Positions 33,114 through 44,691 are shown, numbered from the stretch's first letter. The stretch is DNA of 64,000 nt from Ustilago trichophora (GCA_900323505.1 OOIN01000012.1:248001-312000); one strand, 5' to 3'. Made by a program: numbers and translations. The notes: a model not told the origin generated them from the sequence alone.

Positions 33114-33506
33114 TTGGCTCTATTGATTCCCTCCGATACCCATCTTTTCTTTCACTTGCGACCTTTGTAATGAGCCTTCTTGATCACGGACAATTGAGTT
33201 ATCATATCGAATTTACATCATCCAAATGCGTGTGCGAAATCAATGCCGTGTCCCTACCGCCTCCAAAACACTACGACCAGACTTCCAATTATCTTTCAAA
33301 GTAGACTGGCTAACATTCTGTTGAAAAGCGATCGTTGATCAACTGCTTCACGGACAACCAAGCTCGTCGATGAAAACCTCGTTTCCCTCGTATCATAGAG
33401 TTCCTTTCCTGTATGCTTGATTGCACAGCCACGCAGATCCACGCTGCTACAATCTGAGCGGCTGCTTCATACAGGGTGGCCGGTGGAATCGTTCGTCGAT
33501 CGCGAC
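33114..33506. other. Convergent intergenic region
   Basis: 3' flanks of the GH18 and alcohol dehydrogenase genes. Nothing else recognised. Confidence 0.5.
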
Positions 33507-34688
33507 TCATGGTTGCCACGTTCCATCGGAATTGACACGAATGACCATCTTACCCTGGTGATTGGGCTTTGCGTAGTCGGCGCGCATCTTATCGACATCC
33601 TCGAGTGGGTAGGCAATGGTCTTGACCTGAATTTTGTGTTTGGCTACAAGCTCGCACATCTCGCATGTTGTCTTTGGATCGCCAAGCAGGCTACCCTTGA
33701 CTGTGATGTCTCTGAAGATAAAGTGGTTGTAGTGGATTGGAATTGGATCGTTGGGCTGTCCGACGACCATGAAGAGACCGTGATTCTTGGTGATGGCAAG
33801 GCCAAATTCGTGCGCTGAAATCACGTCAGTTGCCATGATAGTCGCATCTGCTCTGCTGCCATCGAGCTGCTCCTTGACTAGCTTCTCCACAGCAATCTCG
33901 TCATGGCCATCGATCTTTCCCGAGTTGATCGTCTTGTCTGGCGGATAGGGAAGCGACTTGCACATCTCCAATGGAGCATCTCGTGCGTCGAAGAGCCAGA
34001 CTTTGTAGCCCAGGCATTTGGCAAACTGCACACCAAGATGGCCAAGTGCACCTGCGCCGATGATGGCGAGCGTCTGGCCTGGCTTGAGCTGACACTTTAC
34101 GATGGCTGTGTAGATGGTTGCACCCGCACAGAAGAGTGGAGCGGCAGAGTCGAAATCGAGCGATTGAGGAAGCACAACACAAGATCGATAGTCGGCACGC
34201 ATGTATTCTGCAAAAGCTCCATCGGCAGTGACGCCGACCATGTCTTGGTTTGTGCAGTACTTGGGTGTGCCACGCTTGCACTCGTCGCACTTGCCGCAGT
34301 AGTCGCGGAAGGTGATGCAACCCACGCGATCTCCAAGCTTGAGAGGGACGTTGGTATTTTGGTTGTCGTCGCTGGGCTTGCCGCCGGCGGGCTCGGAGGC
34401 GGCATTGGAGCCGAGCGCGACGACGATTCCGGTGGGCTCGTGCGATGGGATCAGAGGGAGAGGGTTGCGTGACTTGGATGCGAAATCTCCACGAGCAACC
34501 ATGATTTCGGTGTGACAGTAGCCAGCAGTGGCAATGCGCATGAGCACGTCGTTGGGGCCCACCTCGGGAACGGGGACATCGTGGCGCAAGACATAGGGCG
34601 GATCGGCGTTGAATTCTTCAATGCGAAGTGCTTTCATAACTTTGGGCACGTCGGGTACCGCTGTAGCTGAAGTATTCGAAGCTGCCAT
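33507..34688 (-). CDS. Zinc-dependent alcohol dehydrogenase (MDR family)
   Basis: A 393-aa medium-chain dehydrogenase from the ATG at 34688, predicted to oxidise alcohols or reduce aldehydes with NAD(P). Catalytic zinc ligands are visible as C58 (GYCHTE), H83-E84 (SHEP) and C187 (FCAGATIY). Structural zinc cysteines are C131, C134, C137 and C145 in the classic lobe. The nucleotide-binding loop GAGALG is at 211-216. A ~15-residue Ser/Asn/Asp-rich insert (about 98-113) lies before the structural lobe, and the N-terminus is ~15 residues longer than in yeast ADH. No targeting signal is obvious, so it is probably cytosolic. It is divergent from the polymerase epsilon subunit gene with 495 bp between them. 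The family is certain, the natural substrate is not. Confidence 0.94.
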   Translation of the reverse strand: MAASNTSATAVPDVPKVMKALRIEEFNADPPYVLRHDVPVPEVGPNDVLMRIATAGYCHTEIMVARGDFASKSRNPLPLIPSHEPTGIVVALGSNAASEPAGGKPSDDNQNTNVPLKLGDRVGCITFRDYCGKCDECKRGTPKYCTNQDMVGVTADGAFAEYMRADYRSCVVLPQSLDFDSAAPLFCAGATIYTAIVKCQLKPGQTLAIIGAGALGHLGVQFAKCLGYKVWLFDARDAPLEMCKSLPYPPDKTINSGKIDGHDEIAVEKLVKEQLDGSRADATIMATDVISAHEFGLAITKNHGLFMVVGQPNDPIPIHYNHFIFRDITVKGSLLGDPKTTCEMCELVAKHKIQVKTIAYPLEDVDKMRADYAKPNHQGKMVIRVNSDGTWQP

Positions 34689-35183
34689 GACGAAGAGGAG
34701 TGATGTATCGACAAAAACCGTAAAGATGTTATGGAATGAGAGAGTTGCAAGAGTCCGCAGTGGTGGTGATACAGCGAGGAGCTGTGTTGGTGATGAGCCG
34801 TTCCACGAAAGATCTCATGGCTCTCGCTGCCAGAGCGAGTGCTCGAGCGCAGCCTCTACATCTGCGACAGTTGCTCTGCATTGCCGGAGTGCGCTACTTC
34901 TGCATGAACGGCCATCTGTTCAATGATGAATGTCAAACGACACCTTGACCGAGAGCTGCTAAAAGTCGCGCCTCGGCCTCCACATGTATTGTGACGCCTT
35001 GAGCGTAATTGCGATTCATCTCATCATCGGGAATCCGATTGTGCGAGATTCAGTTCGGACGGTCGCGTAAATTGAACGTTGGCGGCGCGTGTCGTGCCAA
35101 AAAATGGCAAAGACCAACACCTTGTCTTGTTTGACATTGTTGGCTCGCTCTTCTTCTACTACCTACCACACCTCTTGATCACA
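34689..35183. other. Divergent promoter region, ADH / Dpb2
   Basis: 495 bp between two divergently transcribed genes, presumably containing both promoters. No clear TATA box or repeat; nothing else recognised. Confidence 0.5.
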
Positions 35184-37148
35184 ATGATGGTCAACGCAGC
35201 AACAGCATCAGTACCACCCCCAGAGCTTCGGAGGACGATCCTTCGAGTGTTCACCACAAAGCACTCGCTTCAGCTCCACTCATCCGCCATCGCGTTCATC
35301 ACTTCGACACTGGCGGAACATGGCCTGTTGGAACAACCGCTAGAATGGGAGGAAGCCATCGATGCGCTCGCACAAGGAATTGTTGAAGGTCATGCTGATG
35401 TCGATCCTGCAGGTCCATCGACATCACGAGGAGCGATAGCCCGCAATGGCAACCGAGCACAGGACGGGACCAACGAGTCGGGACCATCAGATGTCGTCAC
35501 AGCAGCTGCCCTAGAGAAAGTCTACTCGAGACTTGTCGTTGCCGATTCGGCCGCGCATACCAGTCATGGCGCTATGGCTAGCTCGTCAATAGGTGCAAAT
35601 GGCACACATCGGCATCCACACGAGCTAACGGACGGAGAGCTACCCGACCCGCATCGCTACTTTGGCGTCCACTCGGCATTCACACAGCCCAAACTCGCCT
35701 TCGATCCCATTCGCAAGGTGTTCGAACCAGCAACCTTGCCAGCAACAGTCTTGCCGACCGCATCTGCCCGATCAACATTCCCACGTCAACGATATCATAT
35801 CCTCAAAAGTGTCATTTCCAGAAACGAGAACTTCTGCCCGCCGCTCGCGATCCCGACCGCATCTTCGTCTTCGCGCAACACGGGGGCTGACGGATTTATG
35901 AAGCTCACCTCGACCAAGAATCTGCTTGGCCGACAGGGACATCGTTTCCTGCTCTTTGGAATGCTCAGCACCTCTTCCGATGGCAGGTACGAGCTTGAAG
36001 ATGCTGATGGCACCGTAGGACTGGATTTGCAGAACGCGATTCCAGGAGAAGGCATTTTCACCGAGGGAAGTTTGATCCTCGTCGAAGGCGAATATACAGT
36101 GGAAGAACGCATTCGTGTGTTTGCGATCGGCCATCCGCCCAGTGAAACCCGGGCGCAGGCAAGGTCGATTCATGCGCATACCGACTTTTTGGGTGCACCA
36201 CAGCCTCCAACGGTCGCTTCTGCTTCCTCAGCGGCAAGTCGGGCGGCTGCTACAGCACAGTGGAGAGGAGCGATCTCGGTCAAGGATGAGGCTGCGTTTC
36301 AGGTGCACGAGGCAAATCATTCCGATCTCTGCTTTGTCATCTTTTCTGATCTTCATCTTGATCATCAAAAGACCATGTCGGCCTTCGCAACTGTCTTGCA
36401 GGGTTATGTGGATGCCGATTTCATCCCGTTCGCCCTGGTCTTGTGCGGCAACTTTGCAAGTCAGCAGTATTCGTCCGCTGATATGGTCGACAAGTACAAA
36501 GGTAAGATTGTCTCCGGTTTCAGGGCGACTTTGCTGTGTATCTGGTATGCTGACATTATGACCCACCTTTTCCTCCGTATACGCTTCTATCATGGGTCTG
36601 AAAGCCGGCTTCGCCACTCTCGCCGAGACCCTCTCTGCATTCCCTTCTGTGGTCCGTACCAGCCATATCATCCTCGTTCCAGGCCCCTCAGATCCGTTCA
36701 ACACCTCGCTCGTCCCGCGCCCACCACTCCCGCAACTCCTGGTTCAATCTCTGCTTTCCAAACTCGCCCCCTTGCACGCCACCATCCACCTCGCCTCGAA
36801 TCCATGCCGCATCTCGTACTTCTCCCAGCAGATCGTCATCTACCGCGACGACACCATGACGCGATTCCTCCGCAACACGGTTCGGATCAAAGACGAGACG
36901 CACGAACAGGAAAAAGAAGAACGAGAAAAGGAGGAAAGGGACTTGAAGAAGTTCTTGGTGTCAACCGTACTGGATCAAGCACATCTTGTGCCGTTGGCAC
37001 AGAGGATCCGACCCGTGCTCTGGGATCATGACCATTCGTTGAGCTTATATCCTATGCCCACTGCTGTGAGTGCCGACTGCTTGCTCGTCTCTAGTGGAGT
37101 GTTTAGACTGACCCAACTCTTCTTTGACATTTCGATGAATGTGCATTC

Positions 37149-37181
<33 letters not shown>

Positions 37182-37420
37182 AGCTGGTGCTCGCAGACGC
37201 ATACGACAGATACGAGCTGACCTACGAAGGATGCCATGTGGCCAACCCGGGCTCTTTTAGATCAGGAAACACTTTCGCTTGGACCACGTACTATCCGGCC
37301 ACTCGTCGCACCGAACCAAGGTGAGCCACTCCGCATTTCGCTCGACTCTTCTCTTTAGGGCCCCGCTGACTCCTTCTTCCCTTCTTTCTTCTGCACCACA
37401 GTGAGCTTCCGATGAATTGA
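35184..37420 (+). CDS. DPB2: DNA polymerase epsilon subunit B (Dpb2-like), four exons
   Basis: Predicted second-largest subunit of the leading-strand polymerase, also a link to the CMG helicase. Exons by hand: 35184-36501, 36605-37065, 37184-37320 and 37402-37420. They join in frame to 644 aa ending ELPMN. The N-terminal ~80 residues match the helical Dpb2 N-terminal domain. [18 protein letters not shown] and the OB-fold ([21 protein letters not shown]) follow, then the inactive calcineurin-like domain: [23 protein letters not shown] and the C-terminal [12 protein letters not shown] in place of the catalytic GNH fits the loss of phosphatase activity in B subunits. Introns are 103, 118 and 81 nt, all GT..AG; the second has a 30-C tract before its AG. 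The last coding exon is only 19 nt and the least certain part. Confidence 0.92.
37150..37179. repeat. C30 homopolymer in a 3' splice-site tract
   Basis: Thirty consecutive C followed by TCAG, the predicted acceptor of the second Dpb2 intron. The homopolymer is thus the polypyrimidine tract. Its length may be unstable or miscalled. Confidence 0.9.
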
Positions 37421-38580
37421 TGCCAACAGCAGAGGCGCAATCTTTCGCTTTGAGGAGGCATTGCAGCAATCTAAAAAATTATACATCTTTACAGTGACCA
37501 TGCTCCAGAGCGTTTCGAGTTATGAATGAGGGGAATGATCCTTCTCAGAGGCAGAAGGTAAGGCCACCGTATCGGGCTTGCCAAGCGATGCTGTTAGATT
37601 GAGCCAAGCGAAAGGCGCTCGATCTAAGCGACACTTTTTAGCACTTCCGAACATCCTCGCAACCTCCCACACCCATGAGCACTTCGCTTGGCGCATGATC
37701 CACACGTTCCTGTCCATCCCGGGCGCAGTTGAGACCTCAAAGAGAGCTTACCTGGGCGGTTGCTTATCGTGAACGCGGGACGCTTTGTGCCGGACGCTAG
37801 CTGCTTCGCTTCGTGACAACAACGTGAGCGATGTTTTGCAGAAGAGCCAATTCTCTTCCGTATTGAGGGGCTTGGCAACCCACGTTGGTCAATCAGTGTA
37901 TACTTCCATAGCCGAGTGAGAAATAGGGAAGGGTGCTATCAAGCGAGCCAAGGCGGTCATGAAGCTGCACCCTGAAGTGGTGTCGATTTTCTTTTTGCCG
38001 AAGCTAAAACGTGTGGCGCTAAAAGGAGACTTCTCGCAGCTCACTCTCCTCCACGTCTGGTCATAAGCTTTGCGATGCGCTCATGCGAAAGGTTGTCTTC
38101 CAGATTCCAGAGATTGAGGCCGCTTTGGACCCTGACTGAGCGAGCGTCGACCCTGTCACCGCCTTCCGCTTGTTCGGTCGAGAGGAGTACCGCTGTTGCT
38201 GTCACACAGCGCGGTCCTTGGACAGACACACGTTCCGCATCTCGGAGACTGACCTTCCTTACTGGTCATGGGCATTGTAACGTCCCGCCGGATGATCGAA
38301 GAACGTGTTGAGCCAACGGAGGAGGTCAGCACTGACGCACTGCCTTCGCATTGAGGCTGAGAACAGATGTTTTCCTGCTAAGACCTCATCCATGAGTGCT
38401 TTCAAAGCAGGAAACGACTACGCTCTACCGCTCCTTCCGAGGGGTGGAAGCCATATAAGCCCAAGCCATCTTCACCGTACCCTGGTCTCCATCGCTCGAA
38501 CCCCAGCACCTGCTACATTCCACCTTGATCCAACCTTGCAGCTCACCTCAACCCTCTTCACCTCAACCTCGTGAAACATT
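37421..38580. other. 1.2-kb promoter region of the nuclease gene
   Basis: Between the same-strand Dpb2 and secreted nuclease genes. It contains a TATA-like element near 38455 and a pyrimidine-rich leader. No gene recognised. Confidence 0.5.
38453..38459 (+). promoter_or_regulatory. TATA box of the secreted nuclease gene
   Basis: ATATAAG about 125 bp before the ATG, followed by a C/T-rich leader. Spacing and sequence suit a regulated fungal promoter. Confidence 0.55.
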
Positions 38581-39417
38581 ATGCGAGCCACATACATCCT
38601 CGCCGGAGCAGCATTGCTCAGCCTTGCCCAGGCTGCCACTCTGACATGGGACTGTACCCGTGTCCCCAACATCTGCTCCAACGACTGCTACGCCATTCAG
38701 TGCGCCGGCAAGCCCACCACTCTCCACCGTGACTCTGCCAACGCCTCTATCAACCGTGCCAATACCGCCTGCAAATCTCCCAATCGTTGTGCCAACAATC
38801 CTTCTGACAGCAACTCCTGCGGTGAGCCTGCGCTTCTGCCTTTTTTTCTTCCACCCTCTGTTCTGCTAGAGTTTTACTGACCAAGGCATTGGTGAAATGT
38901 TGTGAAACCCGGGTCTGACAGATGAGTACCCCTACGCCTCGTCTAAAGAAGGCGGTGCCGGTAGCGTCACACGCTGCGTTCCTAGTACCGAAAACTCTCG
39001 TCAAGGCGGCACCCTCAGCAGCTTCTACACCGCAAACAGCATTGTCGATGGTGACGCCTACAATGTCGCCTTTGCATCCACCTCTGGGTTGCAATACTGC
39101 TCCGGATCTTGCACCAACACAGGCAACGAATTGATCAAGAGGAACCTCGCTATTGGCCCCCAACACATCCAACGCCAATTTGTCACTGACGAAGGACACG
39201 TGCTCACCAGTAAGTCTCACGCTCGAAAGCAAAAGGGAGGAGTCTGAGGAGTTGGGGAAAGATTGTTGACCTGGAATCTTCTTTGTGGGACCGCGGAACA
39301 GTGTTCGAGAGGGTCGACAGCCCCGGTTCTCTTGACAAGTTGGTTGGCACCCAGACTTGGCTCGCTTTCGAAGAGCGAAATGTAACCATTGTCAGCGCTG
39401 TGCCTTCGACTGAGTAG
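38581..39417 (+). CDS. Secreted NucA/NucB-type deoxyribonuclease, three exons
   Basis: Exons 38581-38821, 38922-39209 and 39302-39417 join in frame to 214 aa; introns are 100 and 92 nt with GT..AG ends. Residues 1-18 form a typical signal peptide (cleavage near AQA-ATL). The mature protein is Cys-rich with one Asn-Ala-Ser glycosylation site. The block SCDEYPYASSKEGG (D81, E82) followed by CVPSTENSRQGG is the hallmark of the NucA/NucB nuclease family, known from secreted bacterial DNases and fungal secreted proteins. Later Cys pairs fit disulfide bonding. It is expected to cut DNA outside the cell, for nutrient release or possibly against host extracellular DNA; the latter is speculation. The 3' end converges on the OPT transporter gene. 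Confidence 0.85.
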
Positions 39418-39770
39418 TCGTGTACAGTAGTAGATCAGTTGTCACCCTTATCAAAAGCACTTGTGGCCAGACCGCTATCTGCTGTTGTTCTGATGGATGC
39501 GATATCGTCTCTAGTGCACATGCTAGTCAATGCAAACTCGCTTGTACATTGCTTGCTTCAAAGAAGAAAAGATGCTCTCACAAACTCGCACGCACTGGAG
39601 CCAAAGAATGATATGAGAAAGGGGTATGCTGATTCATGAAAGGCATGCGACAAAAGACATGAGCTGGCCGCTCAGATGCAGCAGCTATAATAGAAACGTT
39701 GCTGAAGAGAAGTGAAAGAATACAAGATGCCCATGACAGATCCTTTTTTGATTAGAACGGATCGAGTTGT
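39418..39770. other. Convergent intergenic region
   Basis: 3' flanks of the nuclease and OPT genes. It contains one GTACAGTAG element (39422-39430) five bases after the nuclease stop codon. Confidence 0.5.
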
Positions 39771-42032
39771 TTACCAAGGTGGAACACCAACGGTGGTACC
39801 GTAGACGCTTCCGCTGACGTTGACAATGGTAAGGATGGCGTTGAAGACACCAGCCATACCCTCACCGGCGATGAGACCGGCGGCGATGGCAAAGGCGAAG
39901 AGGTCGAAGGACTGGGGCTTCTTACCCTTCCAGATGAGAGCACCGGTAGCACCCATGCACATGGCGATGGGGTAGTATACCTGGGGAACGACGAAGCCGA
40001 GACCGACGGCGTTCCAGTTGGGAACGTAGACGTGGTACTTCTGGGGGATCCAGAGGTACTTGGCAACGACGGTGACGACCGAGATGATGGCAAAGCCGAT
40101 GGCGGTCAAACCCGAGGACAAGCTGACGGGGAGCTTGGGCGAGATGACGGCGACGGCGACGGCCTTCCAGGCGGCAACGGCGGGGGCAGCAAAGGGGCAC
40201 TCCTCAGCGTTGGCATCGGTGATGCATGGATAAGCCTTGGTGAAGAGCACAAAGAGACCAGTGGAAACAAAGATTGACCAGAAAGAACCAAAGATCTGGG
40301 CCCAGAACTGGTTGCGAGGCTTGGCACGGAGCAAGTGACCGGTCTTAAGATCACCGACCATGTCGACGGCGTGCGAGGCAGCCGAGGAAGCGATGGAACC
40401 GGCAATCAAGTTCTCGAGAAGACCCGAAGCACCGGTCTTGCCCTGACCACGGAGAGCACCACCAACGATGAGCTGGGAAGCCTTGGCAACAGTTCCGATG
40501 GGGTTGGTGTCGGTAGCACCGGAAGCCTGGACACCGACGAAGGAGAAGAGGAAGGCAAGGATAATGGCGAGGATGACGTTGCCGAGGTTCATGTGGAACT
40601 GAAGGCAGCAGACGAGGCAGGTGAAGACGATGGAGAGGAAAAGACCACCAACCCAAGCCCAAACGGGGACCTGGTCAGACTTGGCAACGGGGTCGGCGAT
40701 GGCCTCCTCGTAGGTAGGGGGGTCCTTGCGGGCGATCTTGCAGTAAAGCTCGTGGGCACCAGCCTTGACACCACGGTAGATGGTAGGGCCGTTCATGGCG
40801 ATCTCTGCGAACGAGTAGGCAAGCATCATGAGAACACCGGGCCAGAGACCCCAGTAACGAGGCGAGGCGGCGTTCAAGGGCTGCTTGTTGGGGTTGAAGT
40901 TCATGGAAGTGTAACCCCATCGAAGAGGCTCCTTGGGGTTAGCGGAAGCCGCCATACCAGAGTGACGACCGGTAGCCTGGCCGGTAGCAACGATGGCAGG
41001 ACCAATCATGGCCCACATGAGGAAGGAACCACCGAGGAAGGAGTAGGAAGCGTTCATACCAGAGAGCATACCAGCGCCGATGAAGGCAGGGGTCCACTCG
41101 ATGATCCAACCCCAGTTGTCGACGACGAGGGCCTTCTTCCAGCCCCACTTGTAGAGCCAGTAGAAGATGTGCCAATCCATCAAGATACCCGAGGCGTACT
41201 GGTTGACGACGACAAAGGTGAAGGCACCGGCGAAAGAGATCATGAGGGCACGCGACTGCTTCCTGGCGGTGAGCTCTCCGCCGGGAGCGTGGAGCGATCG
41301 AACGGTGAAGGCAGTGGCAGTGGGCGAAGGGAAGATGAGCTTCTGCTTGAGGATGTAGAACTTGCGGAGAGGGATGGCGAAGAAGACACCGTAGTAAGCG
41401 GAAACGGCCGAGAAGGTGATCAGACGACCAAAGTCCTTGAGGGGGTCGTGGAGGAGGTCGAGCTGGTACATGGCGGGGACGGCAGCAACGAACATTCCAG
41501 TGAGCGAACCGGCGGCAGTGGCGGCAGTCTGAATGGTGCAGTTCTCACGAGGACCGAAGAAACCGCCGCCGAGCTTCTCGGGAAGAGCCTTGGACATGAG
41601 CTTGATGATCGAGTAACCAAGAATGGCACCGAAGAGCGAAGCACCGAATGTGAAACCAGTCTTGAGACCGAGGTAGACGTTGGAAGCGGCAATGACACAT
41701 CCAAGAACGGTACCGACAACAAGGGAACGGATGGTGAGCTGACGAGTCTCCTCCTCGGGGAAGTACTTGAGGTCGAACTGCTTGCCCGAGTGCAAGTCCT
41801 CGGGCTCGTAGTCCTCATCGGCGGTGACAGCCTTCTTCTCAGAGTCGTAGTAGCCGGTCACGGGCAAGTGGGAGTCGAGACCATCCTGGGAGGAAAGAGG
41901 CGACTTCTTCTCATCGTCTGAAGGCGAGTGAGCCTGGAGACCGTGCTGTTCCTGGTACTGGGGTACGTGAGTCTCGGTGATCTCGTTGGCCTCGTTGTGC
42001 ATCTGGCCCCAAGTAGGGGTGGGAGCAGCCAT
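39771..42032 (-). CDS. OPT-family oligopeptide transporter
   Basis: A 753-aa polytopic membrane protein of the oligopeptide transporter superfamily, taken from the ATG at 42032. The ~95-residue N-terminus is hydrophilic and acidic. Then come many hydrophobic segments, beginning with the conserved block VIAASNVYLGLKTGFTFGAS and GGGFFGPRENCTIQTAATAA. Later family-like segments include TNPIGTVAKASQLIVGG and ASHAVDMVGDLKTGHLL. The layout and conserved NVYLGLKTG block resemble the branch that includes plant yellow-stripe metal-chelate carriers, so peptides or metal-peptide complexes are both possible substrates. Codon choice is extremely biased to C/G-ending codons. This leaves a 528-codon antisense frame open and indicates high expression. 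Start and stop are unambiguous apart from an unlikely upstream non-ATG extension. Confidence 0.93.
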   Translation of the reverse strand: MAAPTPTWGQMHNEANEITETHVPQYQEQHGLQAHSPSDDEKKSPLSSQDGLDSHLPVTGYYDSEKKAVTADEDYEPEDLHSGKQFDLKYFPEEETRQLTIRSLVVGTVLGCVIAASNVYLGLKTGFTFGASLFGAILGYSIIKLMSKALPEKLGGGFFGPRENCTIQTAATAAGSLTGMFVAAVPAMYQLDLLHDPLKDFGRLITFSAVSAYYGVFFAIPLRKFYILKQKLIFPSPTATAFTVRSLHAPGGELTARKQSRALMISFAGAFTFVVVNQYASGILMDWHIFYWLYKWGWKKALVVDNWGWIIEWTPAFIGAGMLSGMNASYSFLGGSFLMWAMIGPAIVATGQATGRHSGMAASANPKEPLRWGYTSMNFNPNKQPLNAASPRYWGLWPGVLMMLAYSFAEIAMNGPTIYRGVKAGAHELYCKIARKDPPTYEEAIADPVAKSDQVPVWAWVGGLFLSIVFTCLVCCLQFHMNLGNVILAIILAFLFSFVGVQASGATDTNPIGTVAKASQLIVGGALRGQGKTGASGLLENLIAGSIASSAASHAVDMVGDLKTGHLLRAKPRNQFWAQIFGSFWSIFVSTGLFVLFTKAYPCITDANAEECPFAAPAVAAWKAVAVAVISPKLPVSLSSGLTAIGFAIISVVTVVAKYLWIPQKYHVYVPNWNAVGLGFVVPQVYYPIAMCMGATGALIWKGKKPQSFDLFAFAIAAGLIAGEGMAGVFNAILTIVNVSGSVYGTTVGVPPW

Positions 42033-44688
42033 GGTGAAGAGAGGCGAAGGGGGGTGGAGAGAGGAGAGAATGCTTGAAGATGGGGAAAGGAACGACAAGG
42101 ACGAGGAAGGGGGAGGGGGTATTAATATGAAAAGCTTGCAAAGAGGAACGGAGTGGCTAGTTCCGAGTCAGCTCGCTCTCGTATGCAACGCCAAGAAGGA
42201 TAGTCAAAGTAATCTAGCGTCTGTGGACGAATGAGAATGGGCGGCTCGGTTGATCAAGGGGATGTGTGGTTTGCGGAGAATGGGCAATGGCAGCAGGGAG
42301 ATGCAGGGACGAGGGAGCGGATTTGAGCGAGATGTTTGGTGTTCGTTTATTGGACAAAGATGGTCTCATGAGCGGTGCAGATGGTGTGGAAGCAGAGCAG
42401 CTGTGATTGGGTTCAACATGGGTCTCGTGGCAACGTAAACGCGGGCTTATCAGAGCTCTCTGTCTCTGTTACAAAGTGGGGAACACGACAAGCTTACGAT
42501 CGGCTCTCGATTGTTTCCCATCCGGGGCGGAGGGTAGGCGAAAAGGAGAAGGAGGAGAGGACGTTGTGATATGATAGCACACAAGCTCCAAGAAAAAGAG
42601 AGCATGAATTGTCAGAGCATGTAGTGTCACTGCGGTGTAAGGGTGCCAAGCTTCCGACGCTTGAGGAGCTGTTGACCTTGCATGGCGTTTGGATACAGTT
42701 GGTAACTGTACAGTATACCACACAGTAGAGACAGCGCTTCAACCGAGCCTAGCCCATTTGACCGACACACAAGCACCTTGACAGCGACCCAGATTTTTGA
42801 TTTTGGACACACAGAGACAATCGCCGTCGGTTTCTCGGTTTTTCGTTTTTTTCTCTTCTCTAGCTTCGTCTCACTCACACACTGACCTCTGAATATCCAT
42901 AGCACAGTTCGATACTCCGCCACTCTTTCCATCTTACGGTGCCCGGCGGAAACGTTTTGTACCCCTTCCATCCGCTGGAGTGCCTTCAACTTGCCACTCC
43001 ATCAGCTGGTTCAGTCTGTCATGGCTGGAGATTGAGATGCAGCTGTTCTAAGTGCAGGTCGGAATCAGCAGCTGCCAGAGACCATCAACTGGCCGTGACG
43101 CGGCGAATGAGCGGTACTCTTGACAGAATTGCACAAGACAGGAACAGAACCGAGCAAGGTAACAGCTGACTGTGCTTGGCGTAAACGACACACGATGTGC
43201 GCGCGTTACACTTTCTTAGGTCCGGTCTAAGCCCGTTCCACCGTATCTGCACCGGGCAACACTTAAGCGGGTGCCTTAAGCATATCTTTTCCTTTTGAAT
43301 AAGTGTACCGATGCTCTCCGATTCACGCTTTGGCACAAAAAAGTGCGCATGAAGAGGAAAGAGAGCTAGCATTAGCGGGTAAAGGAGCACTGCGATTGGT
43401 TAGAGAGAGAGAGGCGACTTTACCGTAGGTGCATGAATTTTTTTTGCAACAACGCCAATCGAACGCGGATTTTTTTTTGGATTGTGCAAGGAGTTAAGCG
43501 AGATCCAAGTGCAAGTGCGGGGTGCAGCTTCTCACACTCTCTTGCCGCCATTCCATTGCCTTGTTCCTCTTCTGAACCTTCCCCCCTTTTACTTGCCGAC
43601 GATCCTTGCCACCGATCTATCGATAGACATCAATACGATGTACTCAATACAATCATACTAGTAGTTGGAGATGTACACTTTGGAGCTCACGGCCGACCGA
43701 GTTGCCCAAATAGAAGAGAAACGTTGGTGCTACTGCGTTGACGGATGGTGACCAGACCTCGCACGTGAGCGAGCAAAATGATGGTATCGGTATCATATCA
43801 TATCGCCAGCCTCTGGTTGGATAACGAAAAGGACTTTCATTCTCGTTCCTGCATCTCAACCTCGAGTTGACCGGATCCAAGCTCGATCCCAATTCTAGAG
43901 CGAGCCAATTCAAGTGTGTGTGTGTGTGGTTGGACAATGGTGTCGATCGAATCACCACACAGAGACAAGAGGGGGGGATGATGGTTTTCGGACGACCTCC
44001 TTCCGTCCTTCCAATCACGACCTCACAAAACATGGGTCTTGCATTTTCTTTCCTGCAGGTCTATGCAAGCAATGGTCCAGCCTTTGTTTTTGAATTAGAG
44101 AGTGCTGTTGGTAGGAAATTGAGATTTCAAATCAAAGAAAAAGGATATCAAATCGGAGCATTTTTGCCAAGAAAACTTTCCAAACACTTTCGTGCATTGG
44201 AACAGTGTCTTGGCCTAAATTGCCCGCTCGCTACTCTCTCCCTCTCTCACTATACCAGACGGGTGTGCCTTCGGCAGCCTCTCAGCCGATGGTTGAGTTT
44301 CAATTCGACAAATTTTCTTCTGTGATGCAAAGTTTTGCTGGTTCTTTTGCCCTCTGAAGACATTCTTACTCCGGACCGGTCCCAGTTGGACCACCAAATC
44401 AACAATTGTAGAAGATTCGTCGTCTTCATATCACCGCTGTTTTCATCTCTTCTCCCCAGTGTCAATAGCTAATCGAGAACGCAGTGAGCAGAGTCAAGGA
44501 CTATCAAGCGAACCGAGGTCAACTGAGAGAAAAGATTACGCGACGGCGACAACACCGAAATCGAAGCCAAATGGATCGCCCTGAATTTGGAAGGCAGGAA
44601 AGAGAGCCAAGACATTCGCCAAACCAACAACCAAAGCCAACGTACGACTCACAACTCACGACTGGCGGAGAAAATCACACCTCTCTCC

Positions 44689-44691
<3 letters not shown>

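Noticed and set aside
40335..41921. 528-codon open frame on the plus strand
   Set aside because: Exact antisense of the OPT transporter. It is Gly/Glu/Asp/Val-rich without family resemblance and is explained by the strong codon bias of the real gene.
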